NCBI GenBank assembly: GCA_031267295.1 | Contig: JAIRZI010000041.1 | Location: forward strand, 1-39,532 | Source of the DNA: Propionibacteriaceae bacterium | GTDB lineage: Bacteria; Actinomycetota; Actinomycetes; Propionibacteriales; Propionibacteriaceae | DNA: 39,532 nucleotides | Reading direction: 5' to 3' | In this document: piece after piece, positions 31,113 through 39,532 of the stretch | Position numbering within the stretch: position 1 is the first letter of the stretch | Layout: the number at the start of each line of letters is the position of its first letter | Program-made: the position numbers and the translations under genes | Notes under the pieces: model-generated | Told to the model about the DNA's origin: nothing | What the model saw: only the letters and a program-made list of their open reading frames with translations | Databases searched by the model: none

Positions 31113-33203
31113 CTAGCTAACCGCAGAACGGCGCATAGCCGGGAAGCCTGCTGCCTGTGCCTGCACTGCGGTGATAGCTATCGTTGAAACGATGTCGTCA
31201 ACCATCGCGCCGCGCGATAGGTCGGTGACGGTCTTCTTTAGCCCCTGCAGGATCGGTCCGACGGCAACAGCGCCGCAGGTGCGCTGCACTGCCTTGTAAG
31301 CGATGTTACCGGTTTGCAAATCTGGAAATACAAACACCGTGGCTCTACCGGCAACCGGTGAACCCGGCATTTTGAACTCCCCTACCTCCGGATCGATCGC
31401 TGCGTCGAACTGCAGCGGGCCGTCTACCGCTAAATCCGGACGACGGCTACGCACTAAGGCGGTGGCATCCGCTACCATATCCACATCTGGGCCGACACCA
31501 GAACTGCCCGTAGAGTACGACATCATTGCTATCCGCGCTTCGATGCCAAATGCGGCGGCGGTAGTGGCGGTAGCAATGGCAATATCGGCAAGTTGCTCCG
31601 GCGTGGGGTTCGGGTTGACGGCACAATCAGCGAACATCAACACTTGATCTTCCATACACATGAAATATGAACCGCTCACCACTTTCACATCCGGGCTGGT
31701 CTTGATTATTTCAAAAGCAGGGCGGATGGTATTTGCCGTAGTGTGGGCAGCGCCAGACACCATCGCATCAGCATCCCCGCAGTACACCATCATGGTGCCA
31801 AAGTACGCCGAGTCGGCAAGCTTAACTACAGCCTGTTCGTAGGTCAATCCTTTATGTTTGCGCACTTCGGCCATCGTGGTGGCATAGCGATCAACGCGCT
31901 GCGCATCATGTAACGAAATGATCTCAGCTGCGCTGATGTCCAACCCTAGGCCGGTGGCGCGGCAGCGCACCTCGTCTTCTTCACCCAATAGCACAATGTC
32001 AGCAACGTTGCGCTCCAACACGATAGCGGCGGCTGACAATATCCGCGCGTCGGCGCTCTCCGGCAACACCACTCGACGACGCTGAGCGCGTGCTTGCTCC
32101 ATGATGTCATATTCAAATCGATGCTGAGTGCGTAAGCTGCGCCGCGGCGCATCAAGGCGACGCATAATCTCCGGCAGATTGATGTGAGTTTGCAACGCTA
32201 GATGGATTCCGCGCACTTTGCGCGGAGTTGCCATCGCAAACCCCTCAACCTCAGAGAGCACTTGCGCCACCGAATAGGTGTCCAGTGGGCTGGTCGCTAT
32301 GGGCAAATCCAGTTCCAGACCGTCTATGATGTTGCGCACTTGTTTTGGAATCTTATAGCCACCCACCAAAACCAACGCCGACAATTTTGGCATTCCTTTT
32401 GCCTTTTGACTAAGCAGTACGCCGGGCAACAGGTCTATACGGTCAGATGCCATAATCAAGGTAGTTTCGTCGGTGATACGCGCTAACAGGTGCGGAAGCG
32501 TCATGCCGGATACCGCGACATGCAAACTCTCTTGACCAAACGCATCAGCCGAACCGCGCACCACGCTAGCGGAGATAGCATCAAACTGCATCTGCACTGT
32601 CGGCGCGGAAAGCAACGCATCCTCAGGCAACACCCCCACCAGATGCTCCCCTAACTCCAGTAACTCCGTTTTTACCTCTGCGATGCAGGTGGCATCAACG
32701 CGGCTAGCCACTACTCCTATGATGTGGTTATGTAGCCGCACAAACTCATCGATAGTGTAGTGCCCGGCACGTAGCAACTGTTCCGGCGTTTTGTTTCGTC
32801 CGCTGATGAGCGCCAACACCGGAGTGTCGAGATTGGCTGCGATACGGGCGTTAAGTGTGGCTTCGATGGGAGTGGACACATCAGAGAAGTCGGAGCCGAT
32901 GACGACTATAGCGTCGTAACTCGCCCGGAGCGCACCCATCTGGGTAATCATGGTGGCGATAGCGGATTCTTGGTCGGCGGCCATCTCTTCGTAAGTGACC
33001 CCAACGGTGCTCTCGAATAACTGATCGAGATGCGCAATCCTGATGATATTTTCGGTGATCTTATCCGCGTCACGAGTGAGCACCAACGGACGATAAACGG
33101 CTACCCGTAATCCTTCGGCCACCCACGCCTCAGTTATGCCCAGCGATAGCAACGACTTACCTACCCTAGCTTCAGCGGCAGCAACGTAGACAGTTTTGGT
33201 CAT
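31113..33203 (-). CDS. pta: Phosphate acetyltransferase
   Basis: Converts acetyl-CoA plus phosphate to acetyl phosphate. 696 residues, the long three-domain type: an N-terminal P-loop-like (CobB/BioD-related) domain (about 1-200), a DRTGG-type middle domain (about 205-320) and the catalytic PTA domain (about 370-690). The latter has RRRVVLPES, SYSTGSSGVGPDVD and DGPLQFDAAI. The modified P-loop reads AAEARVGKSLLSLGI, keeping GKS. It is transcribed ahead of a lipoprotein gene and ackA, though a hairpin separates ackA. A divergent promoter region with an 8-bp inverted repeat separates it from nfo. Confidence 0.97.
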   Translation of the reverse strand: MTKTVYVAAAEARVGKSLLSLGITEAWVAEGLRVAVYRPLVLTRDADKITENIIRIAHLDQLFESTVGVTYEEMAADQESAIATMITQMGALRASYDAIVVIGSDFSDVSTPIEATLNARIAANLDTPVLALISGRNKTPEQLLRAGHYTIDEFVRLHNHIIGVVASRVDATCIAEVKTELLELGEHLVGVLPEDALLSAPTVQMQFDAISASVVRGSADAFGQESLHVAVSGMTLPHLLARITDETTLIMASDRIDLLPGVLLSQKAKGMPKLSALVLVGGYKIPKQVRNIIDGLELDLPIATSPLDTYSVAQVLSEVEGFAMATPRKVRGIHLALQTHINLPEIMRRLDAPRRSLRTQHRFEYDIMEQARAQRRRVVLPESADARILSAAAIVLERNVADIVLLGEEDEVRCRATGLGLDISAAEIISLHDAQRVDRYATTMAEVRKHKGLTYEQAVVKLADSAYFGTMMVYCGDADAMVSGAAHTTANTIRPAFEIIKTSPDVKVVSGSYFMCMEDQVLMFADCAVNPNPTPEQLADIAIATATTAAAFGIEARIAMMSYSTGSSGVGPDVDMVADATALVRSRRPDLAVDGPLQFDAAIDPEVGEFKMPGSPVAGRATVFVFPDLQTGNIAYKAVQRTCGAVAVGPILQGLKKTVTDLSRGAMVDDIVSTIAITAVQAQAAGFPAMRRSAVS

Positions 33204-33248
33204 AATCTCAACTTTAACCGGTTCTTAGCACCCACTGCATGAATAGTT

Positions 33249-33276
33249 GTTTAGTTCTTAGCTCAGATAACTAAAC
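33249..33276. promoter_or_regulatory. Possible operator between pta and nfo
   Basis: GTTTAGTT (33249-33256) and AACTAAAC (33269-33276) are perfect inverted arms around a 12-bp centre. They sit midway in the 104-bp gap between divergent pta and nfo. Confidence 0.4.
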
Positions 33277-33307
33277 GTAACGAGTTTGGGGCAATAGGCT
33301 TATAGAC

Positions 33308-34111
33308 ATGACTACCGCACAACTACTCATCGGCTCCCACGTAGCGGCCGCCGACCCAATTAACGAAGCGCAGACCCGAGATGCCGATATTGTGCAGTTC
33401 TTCCTAGGCTCACCGCGGCGTTGGAGTGCACCAACAGTGTCATATCCCGGCGGAGCGGCAGCACTGCTAGCTGACACACAAGCCGCAAATATTGGGGTGT
33501 ATATCCACGCCGCATATCTGATAAACGTTGCAACGTCGAACAATAGAGTGCGCATTCCAAGCCGTACTTTGCTGCAAGCCACCTGCACGCTGGCGTCCCA
33601 GATCGGCGCACGCGGCGTAGTGGTACACGGCGGCTCGGTGAGCGCAGACGATGATATTCAAGTTGGTTATGACAACTGGTTCAAAGCCATCGATGCCCTA
33701 GAGACCGACGTGGCGCTGCTCATCGAAAACACTGCGGGCGGGCAACATTCGGTAGCGCGTCACACTGCATCAATAGCCCGGCTCTGGGAACGTATCAGCA
33801 CTGCCAGAGCGTTCAATAAAGTGGGGTTCTGCTTAGATACCGCCCATGCTTTCGCTTCCGGAGAAAACTTTGAAACACTGGTTTCGCAACTCAGCGCCAT
33901 CACCGGACGCATCGACCTAGTACACTGCAACGATTCGCAATCGGCGGCCGGTACCGGTGCCGATCATCACGCCAACTTAGGACAAGGCCAGATACCAGCG
34001 GCCGATTTAATAGCGGTAATTAAAGCCGCCGCCGCACCAGTGCTTGTCGAAACTCCTAACGGAGTTGTGGGACAAACGGCGGACATCGCCTGGCTACGAG
34101 CGCTCAGCTAG
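33308..34111 (+). CDS. nfo: Deoxyribonuclease IV (AP endonuclease)
   Basis: Cleaves DNA 5' to abasic sites in base-excision repair. 267 residues, a TIM barrel with three zinc ions. The ligand motifs appear in order: IHAAYLIN, VVHGG, LLIENTAGGQ, CLDTAHAFASG, LVHCNDS, DHHANLGQGQI and VLVETP. The length is normal. The ATG at 33308 has no ribosome site but a -10-like TATAGA close by, so a leaderless message is conceivable. It is divergent from pta and stands alone. Confidence 0.94.
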   Translation: MTTAQLLIGSHVAAADPINEAQTRDADIVQFFLGSPRRWSAPTVSYPGGAAALLADTQAANIGVYIHAAYLINVATSNNRVRIPSRTLLQATCTLASQIGARGVVVHGGSVSADDDIQVGYDNWFKAIDALETDVALLIENTAGGQHSVARHTASIARLWERISTARAFNKVGFCLDTAHAFASGENFETLVSQLSAITGRIDLVHCNDSQSAAGTGADHHANLGQGQIPAADLIAVIKAAAAPVLVETPNGVVGQTADIAWLRALS

Positions 34112-34150
34112 TCATACCGATTGGCGCGCGTGCGCACCAAAACCATTTAC

Positions 34151-35095
34151 TTACCCGCGCACTCGCAACCCGGAGAGCACCATTTCGGGATGCAACCGGA
34201 ACAGTAACGCCATTTCTGGCCCCATGCCGAACCCGCACTCGTCGCAAACTCCGGCATCTTGCCCAGGGCAGTGCATTATGCGGGTACCATCCGATTCTAC
34301 GAAGTTGGATATCCAGCAGGCGCGATAGTGCGCAAACGATTTAGGGTTGCGTAACAGTTTTATGCCGGTTTTCGAGTTCATAATGGGATAACCGACTCGC
34401 TTTAGCAAGTTGGCGGTAGCCGTAATCTTGGCGCGCACTGCCGGCGGCACCACTAGAGCGCGATCTCCATAGGGCACATAAAAGCTAAACGACATGCGTT
34501 TCAACTTCGGATGATCTTTCACCAACTTTGCCACCTGCGCGAAATCGCGCCAGTTATGTGCCGTCACCGTCATGTTAACGTTCATGTTGGGGTGGGTAGC
34601 TTCGGATATGTGGTGCAATGCTTTAGCGAAAGTGCCGACACCTCGCTGATAGTCATGTTCACTTTCCAACCCGTCAATACTTATCCAAACTAAGTCAGAG
34701 TTCACGTTGATCGGTTGCTGTGCATTGGTGGTGACCGTAGTGGAGAAGAATCCAACTTCGCGCGCCAACTCAACCAGTGTGTTGATGTCGGCACCGTGCA
34801 CTCGATCCCGCCATAACAGCGGCTCGCCGCCCTCAAAATCAACGATACGACTACCCGCGTCATAGCTGAACTGGAGATGCTCGCGCACCTCGTCATAGGT
34901 CATGGTAGAAACGTATGGCCCTTCGCGTACCACATTGCAATGTTTACACTTCAAATTGCAGCGGTCAGTGATGAAGATGACAGACTGCAAAGGCCGCCGC
35001 TCACCTAGCAGTTTGCAACGTACGAACCAGCAAGCGTAGTACGGCAGTTCCTTAACGATACGCTGATTAAGTAACTGTTCTTTTCGCAACGGCAT
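34151..35095 (-). CDS. Radical SAM protein with C-terminal cysteine cluster
   Basis: About 314 residues. The radical SAM CxxxCxxC motif is DRCNLKCKHC (Cys about 45, 49, 52), followed by FEGGEPLLW, which binds SAM. The core continues through VWISIDGLESEHD. A C-terminal extension carries four more cysteines (RACWISNF, HCPGQ, VCDECGFG) that probably hold an auxiliary iron-sulfur cluster, as in SPASM or HpnH-type members. The substrate is unknown. ATG 35095 is chosen because AGGTGG lies 8 nt ahead; GTG 35104 or 35107 would overlap the UbiA stop. Tight coupling to a UbiA prenyltransferase suggests a lipid, quinone or prenylated substrate, by inference. Confidence 0.85.
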   Translation of the reverse strand: MPLRKEQLLNQRIVKELPYYACWFVRCKLLGERRPLQSVIFITDRCNLKCKHCNVVREGPYVSTMTYDEVREHLQFSYDAGSRIVDFEGGEPLLWRDRVHGADINTLVELAREVGFFSTTVTTNAQQPINVNSDLVWISIDGLESEHDYQRGVGTFAKALHHISEATHPNMNVNMTVTAHNWRDFAQVAKLVKDHPKLKRMSFSFYVPYGDRALVVPPAVRAKITATANLLKRVGYPIMNSKTGIKLLRNPKSFAHYRACWISNFVESDGTRIMHCPGQDAGVCDECGFGMGPEMALLFRLHPEMVLSGLRVRG

Positions 35096-35100
35096 GGATT

Positions 35101-36132
35101 TCACCACCTAATAAAGCTGGCTATCGCCAGGATGCTCACAAACATCATCAATAGATTACGCGCAAGATACCAGCGAACCATGAACCAGTCGATGCCAGAA
35201 CTTTTGATGCGTTCCCAATTCCCGAGCGATCCGTACCACAGTTTTGGTGAGTGATCGATTTCGGGATGCCGGACATATCCACAAAGTAGCTTCCAGAACT
35301 CGAACGCCAACGGTAGGCTCAACAGCACACCGAGCGACGCTTTAGTGAGTTCCCCCAACAGCACGCCAACTCCTACCGCAACATATGCGGACGCTAACAA
35401 TCCGAACGTCACCAGCAACCCCCGCTCTTTAGAACCGAGCGCCACCACCAGCGTGATGCGCGCGTGCGCCTTGTCAGACTCGAAATCCATAATGGCGTGT
35501 GCGTTCAAAATGTTGATAGTGAGCAATCCGGTAGGGATAGCAGCCCAGATCGCAACCGAATCCAGTCGCCCACAAGCTACGAAGTAAGCCGCTGGCACCA
35601 AGATAAGCCCGAAAATGATTCCGGTAACAACTTCGCCCAAGGCGTGATACGAAAGTTTCAATGGCGGCCCGGAGTAGAGATACCCCAATACGCCAGCGAC
35701 ACCTGCGAAAATGAGTGTCGCCGGGCCACGAACCAGCAACACCACCACTGCGAACCCCGCCGCCAACCCTAGGAATGCCACCGCAGCCTTGGCGACATCC
35801 TTTGGAGTAGCACCTTGCGCTAAATAGGCGCACTTTCCCATCCGGGCACGCACTCCGCCGTCGCTCAACGCCTGGCGTTGCGCTACCGCACCGCTGGTGT
35901 AATCGAAGTAGTCGTCTAGCAGGTTGAGACCACAATGCGCGAACGCCACTCCTAAAAACCCGGCGATGACGCAAACCACGTTGAAGTTATTTGTTGCGCC
36001 CGTTTCCTCATGTATCCAAGCGGAAAGCGCCAGCAAGGTACCTAGCAGGTATGGGGTCAGCGACTGCCCTAACGCTGGCGGACGCGCTGCCTGAAACCAG
36101 AATCGAAACGATTTATGGGCGATAAACGACAC
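35101..36132 (-). CDS. UbiA-family prenyltransferase (MenA-like)
   Basis: A 343-residue membrane protein with about eight helices. It carries the two aspartate motifs of the UbiA superfamily: NLLDDYFDYTSG (about 88-99), then NAHAIMDFESDKAHARITLV (about 213-232) with D-x3-D. This pattern is closest to MenA-type enzymes that attach a polyprenyl chain to an aromatic ring, but neither ring substrate nor chain length can be read. The N-terminal FWFQAARPPALGQSLTPYLLG is family-typical. The start is GTG at 36132. Its TGA sits inside GTGGTGA just before the radical SAM gene. Alternatives are menaquinone synthesis or a dedicated lipid modification with the neighbouring radical SAM enzyme. Confidence 0.85.
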   Translation of the reverse strand: MSFIAHKSFRFWFQAARPPALGQSLTPYLLGTLLALSAWIHEETGATNNFNVVCVIAGFLGVAFAHCGLNLLDDYFDYTSGAVAQRQALSDGGVRARMGKCAYLAQGATPKDVAKAAVAFLGLAAGFAVVVLLVRGPATLIFAGVAGVLGYLYSGPPLKLSYHALGEVVTGIIFGLILVPAAYFVACGRLDSVAIWAAIPTGLLTINILNAHAIMDFESDKAHARITLVVALGSKERGLLVTFGLLASAYVAVGVGVLLGELTKASLGVLLSLPLAFEFWKLLCGYVRHPEIDHSPKLWYGSLGNWERIKSSGIDWFMVRWYLARNLLMMFVSILAIASFIRW

Positions 36133-36272
36133 TGCTTCAACTCATTCCTGCACTGCTCATTTTTACGAACATACTTTGAAAATAACTACGATTCATAAAC
36201 ATAACTTGACTAACGAACTGGACGGTGCCCGTGAATTAACCGCTAATCGCCTAATTCGCCTCTAACTCGCTA

Positions 36273-36761
36273 CTATTCGGTGTTTACGTTACGCTTGCCG
36301 CTCACCTCAGTGAGTGAAATGCGCACCACTGCCACGCCGCGACCTAGTTGTGTGGGCAGTTCCGCACCCCGTCCCGGAGCATATCGTTCCACCAACAGCG
36401 CAGTGCCATGACGGCGCTGCGCATCATCAGTAAGCACAGCAGCCCGGCCGAACCCGATCACCGATTCATATTCTGCGCCTAACATGCAAACCGCTCCAGC
36501 GGTACCTGTCAGTTTTAAGTACGACGACACTTCAAAGCACACCTGGGGGTTTGCGGCGATGGCAGCAATTTTTCGCCCTACCGGAGCGCCGTGAAAGTAG
36601 AGCGTGATTTGATTATCAAGCACCTCGAACCCGTAGTGCAGTGGTACCACATACGGCCCTTCGTCTGTAGTGAGTCCTAAATGTCCAATATCGGAGCGGG
36701 ATAAAATGCCAGCGATCTCTGCCAGATCGGTGACCGCACGGTCGGCACGTCTTAACTGCAT
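36273..36761 (-). CDS. Pyridoxamine-5'-phosphate-oxidase-fold protein, NimA-like
   Basis: A 162-residue split-barrel flavin-binding protein. The pattern VVPLHYGFEV then ITLYFHGAPVGRKIAAIAANPQVCFEV is characteristic of the NimA/nitroimidazole-resistance-like branch of the pyridoxamine oxidase fold. The ordinary oxidase is unlikely. It may bind FMN or haem and reduce small nitro or quinone compounds, or serve in redox defence; sequence alone does not show which. It stands alone between UbiA and the metallophosphoesterase, with 28 bp to the latter's stop, so it may be cotranscribed from the PBP side. Confidence 0.82.
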   Translation of the reverse strand: MQLRRADRAVTDLAEIAGILSRSDIGHLGLTTDEGPYVVPLHYGFEVLDNQITLYFHGAPVGRKIAAIAANPQVCFEVSSYLKLTGTAGAVCMLGAEYESVIGFGRAAVLTDDAQRRHGTALLVERYAPGRGAELPTQLGRGVAVVRISLTEVSGKRNVNTE

Positions 36762-36789
36762 GAGGTAATTCTATTCATGCAACCTTGAT

Positions 36790-37776
36790 CTAAAACTCAC
36801 CAGTGGAGTTTACTGAACCTACTTCAGTGGCTACTAGATCGATAATACAAGCTCGTGGCGCACAGTTGAGCCGCAACGGTGTATATGGGTTAGTTCCTAA
36901 CCCGGGGCAGACATGCAGCCAAGTGTTCCGGTAGCGATGTAATCCGGATGCCAACGCTGTCGGTAAATCGCAGTTGGTAGTAAGTGCGCGCCCGCCTGGT
37001 AGACATACTTGCCCGCCATGGGTGTGTCCGGCAAAGATCACATCGACTCCATCCGCCGACATGGCATCCAATACTTTGCGATACGGAGAATGCGTGACTC
37101 CGATGACCAGTTCGGCGGAAAGATTCGTTGTTATTTCTTCCCGGCGCTGCGGCGGGTGCTGCATAGCAGAAGTACGCGCACTGATATTTGCACTTTCAAT
37201 AGCTTTGCCGTAGTCGTCTAACCCCAGGTGCGCATCATCGGTGCCTTTGAACGTCACTTGTATACCGCCTAAACACGTTCTCCACGCTTGATTGCTGACA
37301 TCTTTCCAACCGATGTCGTCAAAAGCTGACTTCAACCGCTCCCATGACAACGCTGCGTTAGGGACCCTTGAAGCCGTCGCCCAACGACTGCCAGCCAGAT
37401 AGCGTAGCGGATTCTTAAGAACAGGTTTGAAGTAATCATTTGAACCGAATACAAACACTCCGGGCACGGTGAACAATCGTTGATGCGCCGCGAGATAAGC
37501 ATCCAAAGCCGCATCCGAAGCGAGAGAATCACCCGTAGATACCACCAGATCAGGGTTAAGGCTGGCAAGGCTGGTTATAAAATCAGCTAACTTGTGGTTC
37601 CCAGGCATGAAATGTTCATCGGAGATGTGCAACACGCGGATACGCTGCGCACCAACCGGCAACACCGCTGCTTGATGTGCCGCAACTCGATAGTCATGGT
37701 TGCCATGTAGCGCCGCCAATAGCATCCCGCCAGTGAGCATCCCCGCAGCGGCCACTGCTTTCCCCGCTCGCATCAT
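36790..37776 (-). CDS. Metallophosphoesterase with N-terminal membrane segment
   Basis: A 328-residue calcineurin-type phosphoesterase. After a hydrophobic N-terminus (about 5-23) come the dimetal motifs HISDEHF, VVSTGDSLAS, FVFGSNDYF, GVTHSPY and AGHTHGGQV, in the right order. The motif-3 GNHD is GSND, the form common in actinobacterial members coded next to class A PBPs. It probably acts at the outer face or in the membrane on a lipid pyrophosphate or phosphodiester, by analogy. Start ATG 37776 (a second ATG follows) is 3 bp past the PBP stop, so translation is coupled. The C-terminus is slightly longer than the core. Confidence 0.88.
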   Translation of the reverse strand: MMRAGKAVAAAGMLTGGMLLAALHGNHDYRVAAHQAAVLPVGAQRIRVLHISDEHFMPGNHKLADFITSLASLNPDLVVSTGDSLASDAALDAYLAAHQRLFTVPGVFVFGSNDYFKPVLKNPLRYLAGSRWATASRVPNAALSWERLKSAFDDIGWKDVSNQAWRTCLGGIQVTFKGTDDAHLGLDDYGKAIESANISARTSAMQHPPQRREEITTNLSAELVIGVTHSPYRKVLDAMSADGVDVIFAGHTHGGQVCLPGGRALTTNCDLPTALASGLHRYRNTWLHVCPGLGTNPYTPLRLNCAPRACIIDLVATEVGSVNSTGEF

Positions 37777-37779
37777 TTA

Positions 37780-39532
37780 TCAGGGAACCTCTGTAGTTGC
37801 GGATGTGGCAGGCGCGGACGAAGTACTGGTAGTGGTAGGCGGGATCGTAATCGTGGTGGTAGGCGGGATCGTAGTTGTAGTAGTGGGCATAATCGTTGTT
37901 GGCGGCGGTTTCGACGTGGTTGTGATGGTAGTCGTCACGGACGGCGTGATATACGAAACTGTTAGCGTCGGCGGTTCTGGCTCTTCGGTAGGAGTTGGGG
38001 TGAGACGGTTATTAAACGACCCTCGAATTGGGTTGTAATGCTCGAATGGAATCACCGGTTGTTCAGTTAACGCTTGCGTCATAACGGCTCGCAAAATCGG
38101 GCCTGCCGTGGAGCCGGAACTGTACGGAATACGTCTGCCAGAAGGCAGTAACAAACCCGTGATCGATTTATCACCACCGCGCACGGCATCCCAATACGTG
38201 CTGCCATTATCGGCTGCCACAGCGACTGCCGTAGCATAATTCCTAGTGAATCCCATGATCCAGTAGGCATATGCGTCATCTGTGGTACCAGTTTTGGCAG
38301 CTTGTGGCCAGGAACCAGCTACCCGTCCTTCACTAGCGCCAGAGCCGTATATCACTTGGTTTAATATCTGCGATACTCCATCGGCCACCGCTGGGTCTAT
38401 CACCTGCTGGCAGTTGGCATCCGGCACCGCTCGTGAGTTTCCGTCACGATCTTCCAAAGCATCAATGATGATCGGGTCGCAGTGCACCCCACGAGCAGCA
38501 AAAGTGGCATACGATTCAGCCATGTTCAACGGAGCCACCTCCGCAGACCCAAGAGTAAACGATGGAATACTGTCGTAGTGGTAATCGTCAATCAGATCAG
38601 ATCCGCCGGTTTCTGGATGCACTCTTGCGGCATGTAAACCAGTGTATTTCGCCATATTGACCGTCTGGCACACCCCCACATCACGAATAAGTTGCGCAAA
38701 ATAAGTGTTCACGGAGTCGATCGTGGCGTTGAGGAGGGTGATCTGCCCGTACTCTGAGTCACCGAAGTTGCGTACCGTCCACGGGGTGTATACGGCACCG
38801 TCGCAAGATTGGAACGCATCTTTGCTGAAATCCATATTTTTGGGAGCATCATAATAGTGCCCCAACGACGCACCTTGCGATAAAGCGGTCGCTAACGTAT
38901 ACGTTTTGAAAGTAGAACCAGCTTGGAAACCCCCGGCACCACCCATCCAATTTTCGACCGCATAGTTGTAGAACGTTTCACCAGCTTCAACATTTGAACC
39001 CATAACTGGACGCGACTGTGACATCTGCAAAATACGCCCGGTGCCAGCTTCCACGGTAGCCGACACTGCGATAACGGGGTCGCTGGGAGCAGCCCGCTCC
39101 ATCACAGCGGTGATTGCAGCATCCATGGCTTTAGGATCGATAGTGGTGTGAATCGTTAGCCCGCCACGGTGCAAAAAGTTCAAACGCGCTTCCGGGGTGG
39201 CACCGAACATGGCCATCTGCTCTGATGCAAAAACCTGTTCAATGTACTGGCACACAAACGGATAAGCAGCGAATGCGCAACCAGAATTAAACGATGTCAC
39301 CTTTGATTGATCGAACGACTCCGCTTTAGCGGCAGCCGCTTCCGCTTCTGTAATCATCGCTACATCCGGGTGAGCCATTCGGTTAAGCACCACGTTACGG
39401 CGCGTTATCGCGGCACCCTCATAATTGATTGGGTCGGTGGTTGCCGGATTCTGCACCAAACCCGCGAGCATCGCAGCTTGTGCAAGTGTCAATTCACTCG
39501 CATGAACTCCGAAATAATGGGCGGCAGCCGCT
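37780..39532 (-). CDS. Class A penicillin-binding protein, C-terminal part (runs off window)
   Basis: The frame is open to the right edge; the visible 584 residues lack the N-terminus. It starts in the glycosyltransferase domain at YFGVHASELTLAQAAMLAGL, the usual end of that domain. The transpeptidase domain then follows, with SxxK (GSTFKT), SxN (SVNTYF) and KTG (AAKTGTTDD). It polymerises and cross-links peptidoglycan outside the membrane. A long Thr/Pro-rich tail of about 65 residues, ending in TTEVP, extends past the enzyme domain and is probably wall-exposed or wall-spanning. The tail includes 24-bp tandem repeats. The metallophosphoesterase gene follows immediately. Confidence 0.95.
   Translation of the reverse strand, partial: AAAAHYFGVHASELTLAQAAMLAGLVQNPATTDPINYEGAAITRRNVVLNRMAHPDVAMITEAEAAAAKAESFDQSKVTSFNSGCAFAAYPFVCQYIEQVFASEQMAMFGATPEARLNFLHRGGLTIHTTIDPKAMDAAITAVMERAAPSDPVIAVSATVEAGTGRILQMSQSRPVMGSNVEAGETFYNYAVENWMGGAGGFQAGSTFKTYTLATALSQGASLGHYYDAPKNMDFSKDAFQSCDGAVYTPWTVRNFGDSEYGQITLLNATIDSVNTYFAQLIRDVGVCQTVNMAKYTGLHAARVHPETGGSDLIDDYHYDSIPSFTLGSAEVAPLNMAESYATFAARGVHCDPIIIDALEDRDGNSRAVPDANCQQVIDPAVADGVSQILNQVIYGSGASEGRVAGSWPQAAKTGTTDDAYAYWIMGFTRNYATAVAVAADNGSTYWDAVRGGDKSITGLLLPSGRRIPYSSGSTAGPILRAVMTQALTEQPVIPFEHYNPIRGSFNNRLTPTPTEEPEPPTLTVSYITPSVTTTITTTSKPPPTTIMPTTTTTIPPTTTITIPPTTTSTSSAPATSATTEVP
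37830..37901. repeat. 24-bp tandem repeats in the PBP tail
   Basis: Three 24-bp units start at 37830, 37854 and 37878. The first two share GGTGGTAGGCGGGATCGTA except for minor changes; the third is looser. They code for a Thr/Pro/Ile-rich octapeptide in the PBP tail, so unit number can vary without breaking the frame. Confidence 0.7.

Noticed and set aside
1-39532. CRISPR array, IS element or prophage
   Set aside because: No regularly spaced repeats, transposase, integrase or phage structural gene was seen on either strand.

Overview
The window looks like a chromosomal segment of a moderate-GC (roughly half GC by eye) Gram-positive actinobacterium, probably in the Actinomycetales/Actinomycetaceae range. 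The grounds are a DUF3073 gene beside purF-purM, a ThrE-type amino-acid exporter, an MmpL-like RND protein, a LppX/LprG-like lipoprotein, a mycobacterial-PhoP-like response regulator and a bifunctional PBP followed by a metallophosphoesterase. The taxon is inferred. There is no phage, IS element or CRISPR array. Six tRNA genes are present: Arg-CCT, Thr-TGT, Lys-TTT, Glu-TTC, Phe-GAA and Asp-GTC.

Left part (1-9.4 kb): an almost pure C tract opens the window. It is followed by a MoeA-like protein whose active-site motifs are eroded, a divergent 5-formyltetrahydrofolate cyclo-ligase with a long Q/N/P/T-rich insert, a spacer with two DnaA-box-like sites, a SAF-domain membrane protein, tRNA-Arg, a GNAT acetyltransferase, an MmpL-like transporter with a coupled small acidic protein, tRNA-Thr, a SHOCT-type membrane protein and manA.

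Phosphate/two-component block (9.6-13.7 kb): a PiT phosphate transporter with an overlapping small membrane protein, divergent from a PhoP/PhoR-like pair. The intergenic region holds 11-bp-spaced TCACA repeats that fit a PhoP site.

Peptide-export operon (14.0-18.2 kb, minus strand): a small secreted five-cysteine protein, a lipoprotein, a membrane-anchored adaptor with a peptidoglycan-binding domain, an ABC ATPase and a FtsX/MacB-like permease, behind a well-formed promoter with tandem 10-bp repeats. This is the best candidate for an undescribed system: a secreted, probably disulfide-bonded peptide with its own lipoprotein and MacAB-like envelope machine.

Middle (18.4-24.2 kb): tRNA-Lys, a membrane-tethered protein resembling only the apical domain of GroEL, tRNA-Glu, a compact inverted-repeat element, thrE, and an operon of an ArsB/NhaD-type antiporter followed by an acetate-kinase paralog that has lost several catalytic residues. 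Then come tRNA-Phe, tRNA-Asp and the DUF3073 gene.

Right part (24.4-39.5 kb): purM/purF, a PlsC-type acyltransferase, and an acetate block transcribed pta, lipoprotein, ackA, SDR. After these come nfo (endonuclease IV), a UbiA prenyltransferase overlapping a radical SAM gene, a NimA-like flavin protein, and a metallophosphoesterase behind a class A PBP that runs off the right edge. The authentic pta-ackA pair supports acetyl-phosphate/acetate overflow or fermentative ATP generation. The second AckA-like protein, coupled to an ion antiporter, is more likely regulatory or substrate-shifted.
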